A DNA stretch of 64,000 bases. It comes from Flavobacterium bernardetii (lineage in GTDB: Bacteria; Bacteroidota; Bacteroidia; Flavobacteriales; Flavobacteriaceae). A program made the position numbers and the translations under genes. Location of the stretch: contig NZ_JAANOQ010000004.1 in assembly GCF_011305415.1 (NCBI RefSeq), positions 244,999 through 308,998 on the forward strand, written 5' to 3'. The notes under the pieces are model-generated. The model did no database searches, was not told the origin of the DNA, and was given only the letters and a program-made list of their open reading frames with translations. Positions 1 to 9,154 of this stretch are shown here, one piece after another (position 1 is the stretch's first letter; every line of letters begins with the position of its first letter).

Positions 1-735
1 AGTTGTGTTCCCATCAATAATATTTGTTCCATTTCCTGAAACCGAAATTTCTGGAGTTGCAAAACCAATTAGTTTAAAGTTGTCAAAAGCTCCACCAATA
101 CCACGAGCATTACCATTAGAAGCAAATACAACTCTAAATTGAACATTGTTGTTACCGTTAAAATTAATATCTTGAGTTGAAATATTAATGTTTCTGGTTT
201 GCCACAGGGAGTTGTTATCTCCGCCAGACCATCCATTAGATCCTAAACTACTAATGTTTTCAGTATACCAACCCGATCCATTACCTAGGTTTTTCCAACC
301 TCCGCTGTTCAATTGATATTGAACCTTCATACCGTCGTTCGTGTTGTCTGAAATATAAGTTCTTGTATCAATGGATAACGTAATATTTTCATAACCTGAA
401 AAATCTATTATCGGTGAAGTGGCCAGAATATTTGTTGAATTTTTATATTGAGATCCACCTCCATGTCTTTGAGTATACATACAACTTGTTATATTACCAG
501 TTCCAGGATCAAGCAAAAATGGAGCTCTATTATGCTGAGCATTATCAGTACCTCTCAACCAATTACTGTCATTAACTCCAGTAGATGTGGGTGTCCATGC
601 ATTAACACCTGTTCCATTTTCAAAATTTGCATTGAAAAAAGTAGTTTGTGCATTTGTGAAATTTAAAAAGAGTACTAACATAAAAGTAAGTAATGCTTTT
701 GTTTTTTTTGTTTTCAGTAGGGGGAATGCTACCAT
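1..735 (-). CDS. Secreted protein, N-terminal part only (runs off the left edge)
   Basis: An open frame of 245 codons begins with ATG at 735 and leaves the window at base 1 without a stop. It opens with a signal peptide: a lysine-rich start, then LLTFMLVLFLNFTNAQ, cleaved after NA. A second Met at codon 19 could be the true start. The next 200 residues hold SNWLRGTDNAQHNRAP and LATSPIIDFSGYENITLSID, ending in RGIGGAFDNFKLIGFATPE, a pattern typical of MAM-like or jelly-roll adhesion modules in Flavobacterium exported proteins. The start lies 23 bp downstream of the stop of the metallopeptidase gene on the same strand, so the two may be cotranscribed. A T9SS sorting domain would be expected in the missing C-terminus (inference). 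Confidence 0.75.
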   Translation of the reverse strand, partial: MVAFPLLKTKKTKALLTFMLVLFLNFTNAQTTFFNANFENGTGVNAWTPTSTGVNDSNWLRGTDNAQHNRAPFLLDPGTGNITSCMYTQRHGGGSQYKNSTNILATSPIIDFSGYENITLSIDTRTYISDNTNDGMKVQYQLNSGGWKNLGNGSGWYTENISSLGSNGWSGGDNNSLWQTRNINISTQDINFNGNNNVQFRVVFASNGNARGIGGAFDNFKLIGFATPEISVSGNGTNIIDGNTT

Positions 736-758
736 AAGGATAAGAATAAGGGATAAGA

Positions 759-3700
759 TTAATTAGTAATAATTTTTGTTGTTATAATGCCTTTGTTTTT
801 TGTTGTAATTTTTACAGCTAAAACTTGATTATTGATGTTATGTAATGAAAAACTATTTTCAGTTTCATTTATGTTTGTTTTGTAAAATACTCGTCTTCCT
901 AATAAATCATAAACTTCAATTTGTTGAATTTCATCATTAATTGATTTTATATGTACAAGATTTTCCGATTGATAGATGGTAAAATTTGAAATTTCTTCTA
1001 AACTATTTGATAGCGTTACATCTTTGAAGACAATTTCAAATCGATTATCAATTATTTCAATGTTAGAGTCAAAAGAATATGCTCCGTTTTTTAAATTGTG
1101 AATAACATTTAATACTTTATCTTTTAAATAGATGTTTTGATTTCCAGCAAATAATCCGTCAATGTTATCTATTTCAATTTTATAAGTACTTGGTTCAACA
1201 ATTGATAATCCTAATGGAATAACATCTTCATCTGTAAAAGGAAGCATTTTACCTTGAACTGCATATTTATTTGAATCAATTACAGAATACAAAGTACTTC
1301 CTTGGTTTCCAAACGAAAGTCCGTCAATTCCGAAGTCGTAATTATTAGTTGCTTCGTTCATATAGCCTATTAAAGCTTGACTAAATTGACCAGTTTCGTT
1401 TTTAAGATTTAACCAAATTCTGTGTTTTTCTTCTGAATTAAATGAAACTTCAGAAGGACTAAATGCTTTGAAAAATTGATTTCCATTGTTTATCAATCGC
1501 ATTTCGTTAGAAAATGAAATATAACTAGGAACAACTGCATTTACAATAAATCCTTGACCTACTTGAATTGTTCCGTTTGGTGATGCTCCACCAGCTGCAG
1601 AAGCTGTTCCTCCTAATAAAGTGTAAGTTGCGTAATTGTTTAATGGATATGTTCCAGCTACCGCTTGTTGTGTATGTGTCCAAAAGTATAAGGTTCCATC
1701 AATGGTTTGATTTTCGGTTCCTCTATTAAATGTGTTTTTTAAGATAAAATCATTAGCACTAATAGTAGAAGGATAAGGATTTCCAATGGCATTGTAACCA
1801 GAAATTCCTTTTTTGATAACAGGTTTGAAATACGAGTTATTAAAAGTTCCTGTAAAGTTCCCAGCATATGGAGAATATACGGTACTCGACCAGTTATTTG
1901 GTGCTCTTACTAAATATCCTTTTGTAGGTATGAAATTATTTGAACTTGGAATTATCGGATCATATACACCATTCGTTGCCGTGAATGGATTGTAAACATA
2001 AAATCTATTTGCAACCGTCTGTGGTGAAAAAGCTAATAAATTTTGATTTGAAACTGGCGATGACCAAAGGGTATAATCTAATCGAATTATTGGACTACTA
2101 TTTCTATTTACTGTTGCATTTCCTGTATTGTTTAAATGTTCAACTTGAATTAAATTCGCATTATTTTGAACAATAATATTCGCGGTTGTGTTAATTGAAA
2201 CGGTTTTGTTTACTGTTACATTAGTTCCTGAAGCAATAGTTAAAACTGCAGTTCCGTTTACTTGAATCGAACACGCTTCTAAATTTACTGAAGTAGTAAA
2301 GTTGCCATTAAAAATAACATTCTTGTTTTTATCTGGACTTCCATTACTCCATGCTGTTCCATTCCAAGTTGTTGAAGTCGCACAAGTTTGTGGTGTTACA
2401 TTTATTGTAAAAGTTTGTCCACCAAGTAAGGCTAAATTGTTTCCTTTAATTGTTGCAACAAAACTATCCGAAATTGTACTTAACGCATTGTGTTTGTAAG
2501 AAAGTTGCGCACTATTAATATTTGCTTGTGTAAACGAATCTCCAACATACAAGCGTTGACCGTTCAATAATAAATAACCGTTTGTTGGTAATTTAGTTAC
2601 TATGTATTGTAATTGTGCTGTTGTTGCACCAGATTGTGTAGCGCTTAATAATGCAGCAGTTATGTTTTGAGTTGCTCCTTGATTAATTGTTAATGCATTA
2701 TTAACCAAAGCAATATTATTTACTACTTGTAATTTTCCACAAATGGTGATACTAAATTCATGGAAAATACCACCTGAAGTGTTTGAAACTCGGTCTGTTG
2801 CTAATAAAACCCAAGTTCCTTGAGCATTTGAACCAATAAATCTTGAAAACGCCTGACCCGGTTGTTGAATTCCTTCTAAACCAGCAACAACACTTCCGTC
2901 AACATTTCCACATGTTAAAGGTATGCCTGCATCATCAAAAGTTACATTAAAATTGGCGCCAGAACAATCTCTATTATATATTTCTGCAAATACGCCAGTT
3001 GGAGCTCTAAATTGCATTTTTATATCCGTAAGTAGCGGATGCGTAGCTCTCATGTAAAAGCTAACTTTATTGATAATTAAATTATCGGTAACATCAATTC
3101 TAGCGCTTACCGCATTATTTGAGTTGATATCCCAAGTATCGTCACCTCCTTGAAAATATTCATTAGTGTAAGTATTACAAAAATCTTTTGAAATTTGAAA
3201 CGAATAAATTTCCGAGTAAGAACCATATAAACAAGTATTTTTTGGTCTAACTCTCCAGAAGTAAATTTTCCCTTCTACCAAAGAAGTAGTTTGGTATTCT
3301 AATTTTGAAGTTGTTACAGTTTCAGCTATTGAAGAAAAAAGTGGAGATTCTGAAATTTCTACGATATACTCTTCTGCACTAGTTAAAGTGTTCCATTTCA
3401 ATAAAACAGATGTAGCAAGATTAGTTGCTCCATTTGCTGGAGAATTTAAAGTAAGTTGTCCAATAAAGTCTTCATAAACATTTAATGAAACAGGACTTGT
3501 TCCTGAAGCATTTGTAGAATTTCCTTTTAAAGTAACAGGATAATTTCCTGCAGGAACAGATGCGGCTCCAGAAAGAGTAACGGTAACTTGTCCGTTTACA
3601 GAAAGTGAAGTTGGTGAAAAACTTGCTGTTAATCCAACTGGTAAATTATCCATAGAAAAGGTTACAGCTTCCCCAAAATTGGGTGCTTTTGCATAATCAA

Positions 3701-5720
3701 AAGTAAAAGAACCAACATTTGGTTTACAAAGAGGAATATTTGTACCAGCTGTTATAAATTCAAATGTTCCAGGTTTTATTTCAAAATTCTGATTTGAAAT
3801 ATCAAAAAAGATGTTGGTTGCCGCTTCAATTTTTACTCTGGCTTTTTTAGTTATGTTATTTGGAACCGTTATAGTTTGAGTTCCATCATTTGCTGTATTT
3901 GAAAGTAATGTAATTGGATACGTATAACCTCCGTCAAGAGATAATTTGATATTTACATTAGCAGATAAGGTATTGGTTGAATTTACAGCCCAAGTAACCG
4001 TTTTAGTTTCTCCAGCATACCAAACTTCTGAACCTAAATTTGGAGAATTAACTACAAATGGTCCTGTAGTATTAACTGTAATTATAACGTTATCGCTATT
4101 GGTTTGACCAACTTGAGTATTATTATCTCGAACTGTTAGTCTAAAATTTAAAGTTCTTCCAACCGAAGGTAAAACTTCCCATGTTGGAGTTTGATTAGCA
4201 ATAATTGCATCTAAATTTGGAAATACTCTCGCTGAATTTGTAGTTGGGAAAAAAGAACGGAAAACTGGTCCAGCTGTATTTGTTGATACTGGTGGCTGAA
4301 CTCCGCCGTCTGTAATGTCATATTGTTCCCAGCAATAAGTCAAAATATCTCCGACGGTTGGGTCAGAAGATAATTTCCCATTTAATATAAAAGGTGTGCT
4401 TTTTGGAATTGTATAATCTGCACCTGCATTTGCAGTTGGTTCTACATTTGTATAACTTGTTTCCGTTTCGCAAGTATGCGAATTTACAGCGGTTGTCATT
4501 TGTGCAATACTTCTGGCGTGAAAATATCCATCACTATTCGCCTGAACATTTGGCGCACATATACCAGCATAACCTAAAATGGTAGAAGCACTTCCTGGTT
4601 CATAATCGTCAGTTACTTTAGAACCAAAACAAGGATTATAATACGTATGACCCGCACTAAACTGATGGCCAATTTCGTGCGCTACATAATCTATATCAAA
4701 AGGATCAAACTCTGGTGTTACAATTCCTGTTACTCCAGAACCTTTGTTAGTCCCACAAGGTCCAGTTCCTGCAATTCCACCACCACCAGTACTAAAAACA
4801 TGCCCAATATCATAAGCTGCAGCAGTAATTAGTCCAGAAATATTTCCTGTATTTGTGGATAACATTTGTGTACCACTATAATTGTCATACGGATCAGGGT
4901 CTGGTGAAGCATCCGTATTGAATCCGTTAATATATATTAATCGATTATTACTTGGTACGATTTGAAATCTTAATCCCATATCTCTTTCAAACACACTGTT
5001 TACCCTTGTAATTGTAGTGTTCATTGCAGCTAAAACACCGGCTACCGTATTACCATGATAAACCGAATAATCTGACGTGCAAGCGATGGCAATTTCATAG
5101 GTTCTATATTTACCATCAATAGTGTTTTTTTGAAGTTGCTGTGTTCCAAATTGTACTACATTTTCATCTTTTTCCTCATTCACATAGCTACAATTAAAGT
5201 CATCATCAGTAGCTTTATTAAAGTTTTTTCTGTTGTAAACAAGTACATAATTAGATTCGCCTCTTTTATATGGATCTAAATAAATCGTTTTTTCACCATT
5301 AATTACACCATAAAAATTATCTTTTGATAAACTGATGTATATTTTGTGCAATGGATTTTGTTTGCTAATACCAACGTAAGATTGAATTTCAGGATAAAGT
5401 GCACTCAAATCTTTGTGCATATAAAAAACCCTTCTAATATTAAAATCTTCAAAATGCCCATCTTCTAAAGGGAAAGAAATAGAAACATTTGTATTGTTTG
5501 CATTAACAAAATTTTCCTCAGGAGCAATTTTTAAGCGGTTTTTTAAATCAGAGAAGTTAAAATTGAATAAGTTGTAAGAAGTGGGAAGTTGTTCTTTTGT
5601 TCCATTACCAATTTTTGTTTTTACATCGTGGTAATTTACTTTTTTCCAATTTGTTTGTGCATTTGATAAATTTAATATTAGCAAAAGCAGAGATAGCTTG
5701 AGCAAGTAATTGTTTTTCAT
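759..5720 (-). CDS. Secreted reprolysin-like zinc metallopeptidase with P-domain and T9SS sorting domain
   Basis: This 1653-residue exported protein starts with the signal peptide MKNNYLLKLSLLLLILNLSNAQ. The metzincin zinc motif HEIGHQFSAGH lies near residues 347-357, with a cysteine-containing region around it, so it should be an extracellular metalloprotease of the M12B/reprolysin-like kind. Ig-like and fibronectin-like segments follow. A proprotein convertase P-domain lies at about residues 847-1000, and a CSPG/cadherin-like repeat (LPTNGYLLLNGQRLYVGD) comes next. The last 75 or so residues (IYQSENLVHIKS to KIITN) form a T9SS type A sorting domain, so it probably crosses the outer membrane through T9SS. 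The substrate cannot be inferred. A small exported protein follows 23 bp downstream. Confidence 0.9.
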   Translation of the reverse strand: MKNNYLLKLSLLLLILNLSNAQTNWKKVNYHDVKTKIGNGTKEQLPTSYNLFNFNFSDLKNRLKIAPEENFVNANNTNVSISFPLEDGHFEDFNIRRVFYMHKDLSALYPEIQSYVGISKQNPLHKIYISLSKDNFYGVINGEKTIYLDPYKRGESNYVLVYNRKNFNKATDDDFNCSYVNEEKDENVVQFGTQQLQKNTIDGKYRTYEIAIACTSDYSVYHGNTVAGVLAAMNTTITRVNSVFERDMGLRFQIVPSNNRLIYINGFNTDASPDPDPYDNYSGTQMLSTNTGNISGLITAAAYDIGHVFSTGGGGIAGTGPCGTNKGSGVTGIVTPEFDPFDIDYVAHEIGHQFSAGHTYYNPCFGSKVTDDYEPGSASTILGYAGICAPNVQANSDGYFHARSIAQMTTAVNSHTCETETSYTNVEPTANAGADYTIPKSTPFILNGKLSSDPTVGDILTYCWEQYDITDGGVQPPVSTNTAGPVFRSFFPTTNSARVFPNLDAIIANQTPTWEVLPSVGRTLNFRLTVRDNNTQVGQTNSDNVIITVNTTGPFVVNSPNLGSEVWYAGETKTVTWAVNSTNTLSANVNIKLSLDGGYTYPITLLSNTANDGTQTITVPNNITKKARVKIEAATNIFFDISNQNFEIKPGTFEFITAGTNIPLCKPNVGSFTFDYAKAPNFGEAVTFSMDNLPVGLTASFSPTSLSVNGQVTVTLSGAASVPAGNYPVTLKGNSTNASGTSPVSLNVYEDFIGQLTLNSPANGATNLATSVLLKWNTLTSAEEYIVEISESPLFSSIAETVTTSKLEYQTTSLVEGKIYFWRVRPKNTCLYGSYSEIYSFQISKDFCNTYTNEYFQGGDDTWDINSNNAVSARIDVTDNLIINKVSFYMRATHPLLTDIKMQFRAPTGVFAEIYNRDCSGANFNVTFDDAGIPLTCGNVDGSVVAGLEGIQQPGQAFSRFIGSNAQGTWVLLATDRVSNTSGGIFHEFSITICGKLQVVNNIALVNNALTINQGATQNITAALLSATQSGATTAQLQYIVTKLPTNGYLLLNGQRLYVGDSFTQANINSAQLSYKHNALSTISDSFVATIKGNNLALLGGQTFTINVTPQTCATSTTWNGTAWSNGSPDKNKNVIFNGNFTTSVNLEACSIQVNGTAVLTIASGTNVTVNKTVSINTTANIIVQNNANLIQVEHLNNTGNATVNRNSSPIIRLDYTLWSSPVSNQNLLAFSPQTVANRFYVYNPFTATNGVYDPIIPSSNNFIPTKGYLVRAPNNWSSTVYSPYAGNFTGTFNNSYFKPVIKKGISGYNAIGNPYPSTISANDFILKNTFNRGTENQTIDGTLYFWTHTQQAVAGTYPLNNYATYTLLGGTASAAGGASPNGTIQVGQGFIVNAVVPSYISFSNEMRLINNGNQFFKAFSPSEVSFNSEEKHRIWLNLKNETGQFSQALIGYMNEATNNYDFGIDGLSFGNQGSTLYSVIDSNKYAVQGKMLPFTDEDVIPLGLSIVEPSTYKIEIDNIDGLFAGNQNIYLKDKVLNVIHNLKNGAYSFDSNIEIIDNRFEIVFKDVTLSNSLEEISNFTIYQSENLVHIKSINDEIQQIEVYDLLGRRVFYKTNINETENSFSLHNINNQVLAVKITTKNKGIITTKIITN

Positions 5721-6034
5721 TGTTTTAGGTTTAGGGGGCTGTTTTTTTTTTGTATTTTTGGGAAATACGAGGCAAAAGTATAATATTTTATTTAGATAAC
5801 TTGTGTGTTTTTTCTTAAAATAACATGATTTTACATTAAAATAATATATTTTATTTTTTTTGGTTTTTTTTTAAAATTTTATGATAATAATAACTTTATT
5901 TTGTTTAGTAATTAGTCGAGATATTCAATCTAAATTGGTTTTCAATTATTTAAAAATTCTATTATTGATTTTTTTAATATATTTTTGTCTGAAATCTCAC
6001 TAAAAGCAAAAAATATCTTTAAAAGTTAGGATTA
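5721..6034. other. Intergenic region of 314 bp
   Basis: This very AT-rich stretch separates the divergently read metallopeptidase and PagL-like genes. On the minus strand, TACTTTTG at 5780-5773 fits the Bacteroidetes -7 element TAnnTTTG for the metallopeptidase gene, but no clear TTG was found 17-20 bp upstream of it. Long T-runs around 5850-5880 and 5960-5990 are present. No further gene or RNA was seen. Confidence 0.5.
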
Positions 6035-6073
6035 ATGAGAATATTAAATTTCGTCATTTTTATTTTATTATAA
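6035..6073 (+). other. Out-of-frame signal-peptide leader of the PagL-like gene
   Basis: ATG at 6035 opens MRILNFVIFILL and stops at TAA 6071-6073. This is a good signal-peptide core. The reading frame of the following lipid A deacylase is shifted by one base, and in that frame the sequence around 6072-6095 reads NAEAYSQD, a plausible cleavage region. Removing a single base from the T-rich stretch 6056-6071 would join the two into one exported protein. The leader is therefore either the broken 5' end of that gene or a sequencing error. Confidence 0.6.
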
Positions 6074-6134
6074 TGCTGAGGCTTATTCTCAAGATTCCAT
6101 TCCGAAATTTCGTTGGTTACGTTCTGGGGTTGTT

Positions 6135-6668
6135 GTGGGTTTTGCATCACAAAATACTTTTATAAAACAAGAGTCAGATTATCTTTATGAAAATAAAATA
6201 GTTAAGTTTTCCAATCATTTTAATTGGTCGAGAAAAAGAAAACACAGTTGGGAAATTTTAGTGGAACCCAGTTATTATCGTTCGAAACATCAAATGATAA
6301 ATTATTGGTTTATTAGTCATACTGTTGTGAATGGAGACGAACTTAGAGCTAGATTCATGAAGCCAAAATCAATTAATGAATATGTATTAAATGTTGGACT
6401 GGTTTACCGAAGATATTTAAATTTGAATTCTTCAATATATACCACTTTAAATTCCGGACCAATGTATATCGATACAGATACAGAGCGACTTAAAAAAGGA
6501 TTTTCTTTTAGCGATGTTATTTCAGTTGGATACAATTACAAAGTAAAAAATGTTTCTTTTGATGCGAAATTTATGTTCAGACACGCCTCAAATGCGAATT
6601 TACAAATGCCAAATTTTGGATTAAATTCTTCAGGATTTAAAATTGGTTCGTATTACGAATTCAATTAA
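6135..6668 (+). CDS. PagL-like lipid A deacylase (acyloxyacyl hydrolase family), 5' end frameshifted
   Basis: The 177 residues look like an eight-stranded outer-membrane barrel: alternating aromatic strands, and a C-terminus ending in an aromatic-rich strand (GSYYEFN). The motif RHASNANLQMPNFG (His150, Ser152) matches the HxSN active-site signature of PagL-type lipid A 3-O-deacylases, which remove an acyl chain from lipid A in the outer membrane. The frame opens at GTG 6135, but it extends upstream without a stop to 6048 and encodes AEAYSQDSIPKFRW before the GTG, as in exported homologues. The signal peptide itself (from ATG 6035) is one base out of frame, so the gene as written would make a protein that is not exported. 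Family assignment is fairly sure; functionality is doubtful. A shared terminator separates it from degP. Confidence 0.7.
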   Translation: MGFASQNTFIKQESDYLYENKIVKFSNHFNWSRKRKHSWEILVEPSYYRSKHQMINYWFISHTVVNGDELRARFMKPKSINEYVLNVGLVYRRYLNLNSSIYTTLNSGPMYIDTDTERLKKGFSFSDVISVGYNYKVKNVSFDAKFMFRHASNANLQMPNFGLNSSGFKIGSYYEFN

Positions 6669-6673
6669 TAAAA

Positions 6674-6706
6674 AAATTCGCAAAACATAAGCTGCTTTGC
6701 GAATTT
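6674..6706. terminator. Bidirectional terminator between the PagL-like gene and degP
   Basis: An 11-bp perfect stem, AAATTCGCAAA (6674-6684) with TTTGCGAATTT (6696-6706), encloses an 11-nt loop. It is flanked by A-runs on the left and T-rich sequence on the right. It lies between two converging genes and can serve both. Confidence 0.8.
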
Positions 6707-6729
6707 CTTAGTTTTTCTTTTAGTGAAAT

Positions 6730-8127
6730 CTATAAAAAGATACGATACATTTGTCCGTTTTTGGCGATAATTTGATAACGTGTTTTTTCAGTGGCTTCTT
6801 TTTTAGCTAAATACGCCGAAACACTTTCCATATCAGTTGCTCGCATATTATCTACTTGAGTTACAATAGAACCCTTTAAATCTTCTGCATATTCTGCATA
6901 ATCAGCATTAGTAACTTCTTTGATTTTTATTCCATTTTTTAAATTGAATCGTTTCTTGTCGTTGGCATCTAAATCTTCAAATTCAATACCGTTAAATTCG
7001 TACGCAATTAATTCTTTTTTAGTTAATGGAACATTTAATGCTATGTTTTTCCCATCTCTAATAAGTGAAACTTTTACAATATCATTTGGTCTTTTCGTAT
7101 TGATAACCGTAGCCATTTCTGCTGATGAAGCAATTTTCGTGTCATCTAATTTTACAATAACGTCTCCTTTTTCAATTCCAACTTTTTCAGCACCAGAATT
7201 CTTGTTGACTTTATTCACATAAAATCCTTCTGTTTGCTTGATGCCATATTTCTTAGCGGCTTCGGCATTTAATTCGCCACCTTCAACACCTAAAATTCCA
7301 CGTTGTACGTTTCCGAATTTCATTAAATCTTCAATGATTTTTTTAGTGATATTTGAAGGAACTGCGAAAGAATAACCTGCATAACTTCCTGTTGGTGAAG
7401 AAATCATCGTGTTAATTCCAATCAATTCTCCATTGGTATTTACTAATGCACCACCACTATTTCCAGGGTTTACTGCAGCATCTGTTTGTATAAACGATTG
7501 AATACTAGCTTTGTCTAAATTTCTAGCTTTCGCCGAAATAATTCCCGCTGTAACGGTAGAATTTAATTGGTACGGATTACCAACGGCTAAAACCCATTCA
7601 CCAACTTTAATTTCATCCGAATTTCCAAAAACAATAAACGGCAATTTTTCATCGGCATCAATTTTTAGTAATGCAATATCCATTTTGCTATCCGTTCCAA
7701 TTAATTTGGCTTTGTAGGCTTTATTATTATTTAAGGTAACTTCTAATTCTGTCGCATCCTGAATTACGTGATTGTTCGTAACGATATAACCATCTTCTGA
7801 AACAATTACTCCAGAACCAGTTCCAATTTGCTCTTGTTGTTGCGAACCACTTTGGCCATAGAAAAAACTCGCAAACGGATCATAAACGGTTCGGACAGAA
7901 ACATTTTTAACGTGCACTACGCTGTGAATGGCTTTGTCGGCACCAGTTGTAAAATCAACACTTTCTGCACCTTTGTAATTTACCGCTTTGTTATAATTTG
8001 GCGAAGTGGTAATAAATGAATCCGAATCACTTTTTCTGTTTTCAATGAATTTATAGGCACCCAAAGTAACGGCACCACTCATTAATGATACAATAAATAG
8101 ACTTCCTAAATTTTTCATTTTGTTCAT
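6730..8127 (-). CDS. degP: DegP/HtrA-family periplasmic serine protease
   Basis: This 465-residue protein should degrade or refold misfolded proteins in the periplasm. An N-terminal segment (SLFIVSLMSGAVTLGAYKF) acts as signal or anchor. The trypsin-like domain carries the full triad: His120 in TNNHVIQD, Asp150 in SKMDIALLK and Ser224 in NPGNSGGALV. One clear PDZ domain follows at about residues 275-365 (GILGVEGG to VIRDGK), and a degenerate second PDZ ends the protein. The length fits the Do/DeqQ family. It reads towards the PagL-like gene and is divergent from dapF, with a palindromic repeat in the space between. Envelope stress control is usual for the family, but no operator could be recognised. 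Confidence 0.92.
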   Translation of the reverse strand: MNKMKNLGSLFIVSLMSGAVTLGAYKFIENRKSDSDSFITTSPNYNKAVNYKGAESVDFTTGADKAIHSVVHVKNVSVRTVYDPFASFFYGQSGSQQQEQIGTGSGVIVSEDGYIVTNNHVIQDATELEVTLNNNKAYKAKLIGTDSKMDIALLKIDADEKLPFIVFGNSDEIKVGEWVLAVGNPYQLNSTVTAGIISAKARNLDKASIQSFIQTDAAVNPGNSGGALVNTNGELIGINTMISSPTGSYAGYSFAVPSNITKKIIEDLMKFGNVQRGILGVEGGELNAEAAKKYGIKQTEGFYVNKVNKNSGAEKVGIEKGDVIVKLDDTKIASSAEMATVINTKRPNDIVKVSLIRDGKNIALNVPLTKKELIAYEFNGIEFEDLDANDKKRFNLKNGIKIKEVTNADYAEYAEDLKGSIVTQVDNMRATDMESVSAYLAKKEATEKTRYQIIAKNGQMYRIFL

Positions 8128-8238
8128 TTTTTAATTTGTTTATAATGTAAATATAACTAGGTTTTTTAAATATAAAATTTCGTTTAACGCACGCTTAACA
8201 ATGTTTAACACCTTTTTAGCATTTGGGCATTTCCTTAC

Positions 8239-8328
8239 AGGTCGGGCTTTCCGCTATATCTTTTTTAAATGTTGCCTTCGAGAACCTCAGGCAACATTTA
8301 AAAAAGGATGCCGCTGTAATCCCTAATG
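8239..8328. repeat. Palindromic intergenic repeat element (REP-like)
   Basis: Two perfect 16-bp arms, TTTTTTAAATGTTGCC (8261-8276) and GGCAACATTTAAAAAA (8290-8305), enclose a 13-nt loop. Outside them lie GC-rich flanks unlike the local DNA: AGGTCGGGCTTTCCGCTATA (8239-8258) and GGATGCCGCTGTAATCCCTA (8306-8325). The arrangement, with conserved flanks (one ending CCGCTATATC, the other GGATGCCGCT) around a variable hairpin, resembles dispersed elements I recall from other Flavobacterium genomes; that recollection is not tested here. It sits between the divergent degP and dapF genes. No second copy was seen in this window. Confidence 0.6.
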
Positions 8329-8362
8329 CAATTTTGTGCAAAAAAATAAATATCTTTGTACT

Positions 8363-9142
8363 ATGCAAATAAATTTTTTCAAATACCAAGGAACCGGAAA
8401 CGATTTTGTTATGATTGATAATCGTAATAATACCTTTCCCAAAAATAATACCAAACTGATTGAATTTCTATGCGACCGACGTTTTGGCATTGGTGGCGAT
8501 GGTTTAATCTTATTAGAAAATCACGAAAAGTACGATTTTACTATGGTGTATTATAATTCTGATGGTAGCACAAGTACGATGTGTGGCAATGGAGGTCGTT
8601 GTTTGGTTGCTTTTGCGAAACAACTTGACGTGATTGAAAACGAAGCACATTTTGAAGCGTCAGATGGCTATCATTATGCGAAATTTGAAAACAATTTAAT
8701 TGCACTACAAATGATTGATGTTACTGATGTGAAACATTTTGAAACACATGAATTTGTATACACAGGTTCACCACATCATGTGCAATTGGTAGAAGATTTA
8801 CAGCATTTTGATGTCAAAAATAATGGCTCGAAATTAAGATATTCTGATTTGTACGATGCGAGCGGATGTAATATTAACTTCGTAGAGCAAATTGATGCTG
8901 ACACTTTTTCAGTTCGAACCTATGAACGTGGAGTAGAAGATGAAACCTTGTCTTGTGGAACAGGCGCAACAGGAGTTGCAATTGCGATGTATTCGACATG
9001 TAAAACAAATGCAAAACGAATCAATATTAATGTGTTAGGCGGAAAACTTACCATTAGTTTTGATGTGGAAAATAATACCTATAAAAATGTGTTTTTAACG
9101 GGTCCAGCTGAATTGGTTTTTGGTGGAAGTTTAGCCGTTTAA
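8363..9142 (+). CDS. dapF: Diaminopimelate epimerase
   Basis: DapF converts LL- to meso-diaminopimelate, the last step before lysine and the peptidoglycan cross-link residue. The 259-residue protein has both catalytic cysteines in their usual settings: Cys74 in MCGNGGRC and Cys198 in LSCGTGATG, plus the N-terminal KYQGTGNDFVMID block. The frame is open from GTG 8336, but ATG 8363 gives the family N-terminus (MQINFFKYQG) and is the better start. The -7-like element TATCTTTG (8351-8358) ends only four bases before the ATG, so the transcript may have almost no leader. A small membrane protein gene follows 12 bp downstream. Cytoplasmic enzyme; assignment is secure. Confidence 0.95.
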   Translation: MQINFFKYQGTGNDFVMIDNRNNTFPKNNTKLIEFLCDRRFGIGGDGLILLENHEKYDFTMVYYNSDGSTSTMCGNGGRCLVAFAKQLDVIENEAHFEASDGYHYAKFENNLIALQMIDVTDVKHFETHEFVYTGSPHHVQLVEDLQHFDVKNNGSKLRYSDLYDASGCNINFVEQIDADTFSVRTYERGVEDETLSCGTGATGVAIAMYSTCKTNAKRININVLGGKLTISFDVENNTYKNVFLTGPAELVFGGSLAV

Positions 9143-9154
9143 TGTTTCAGTGCT

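Noticed and set aside
448..666. Plus-strand open frame of 72 codons
   Set aside because: It lies opposite the partial exported protein at 1-735 and encodes a Ser/Thr/Cys-rich shadow.
8220..8330. A lysine-type riboswitch upstream of dapF
   Set aside because: The only strong structure is one long hairpin with REP-like flanks; no multi-helix junction or conserved riboswitch core was seen, and it lies before the probable promoter.
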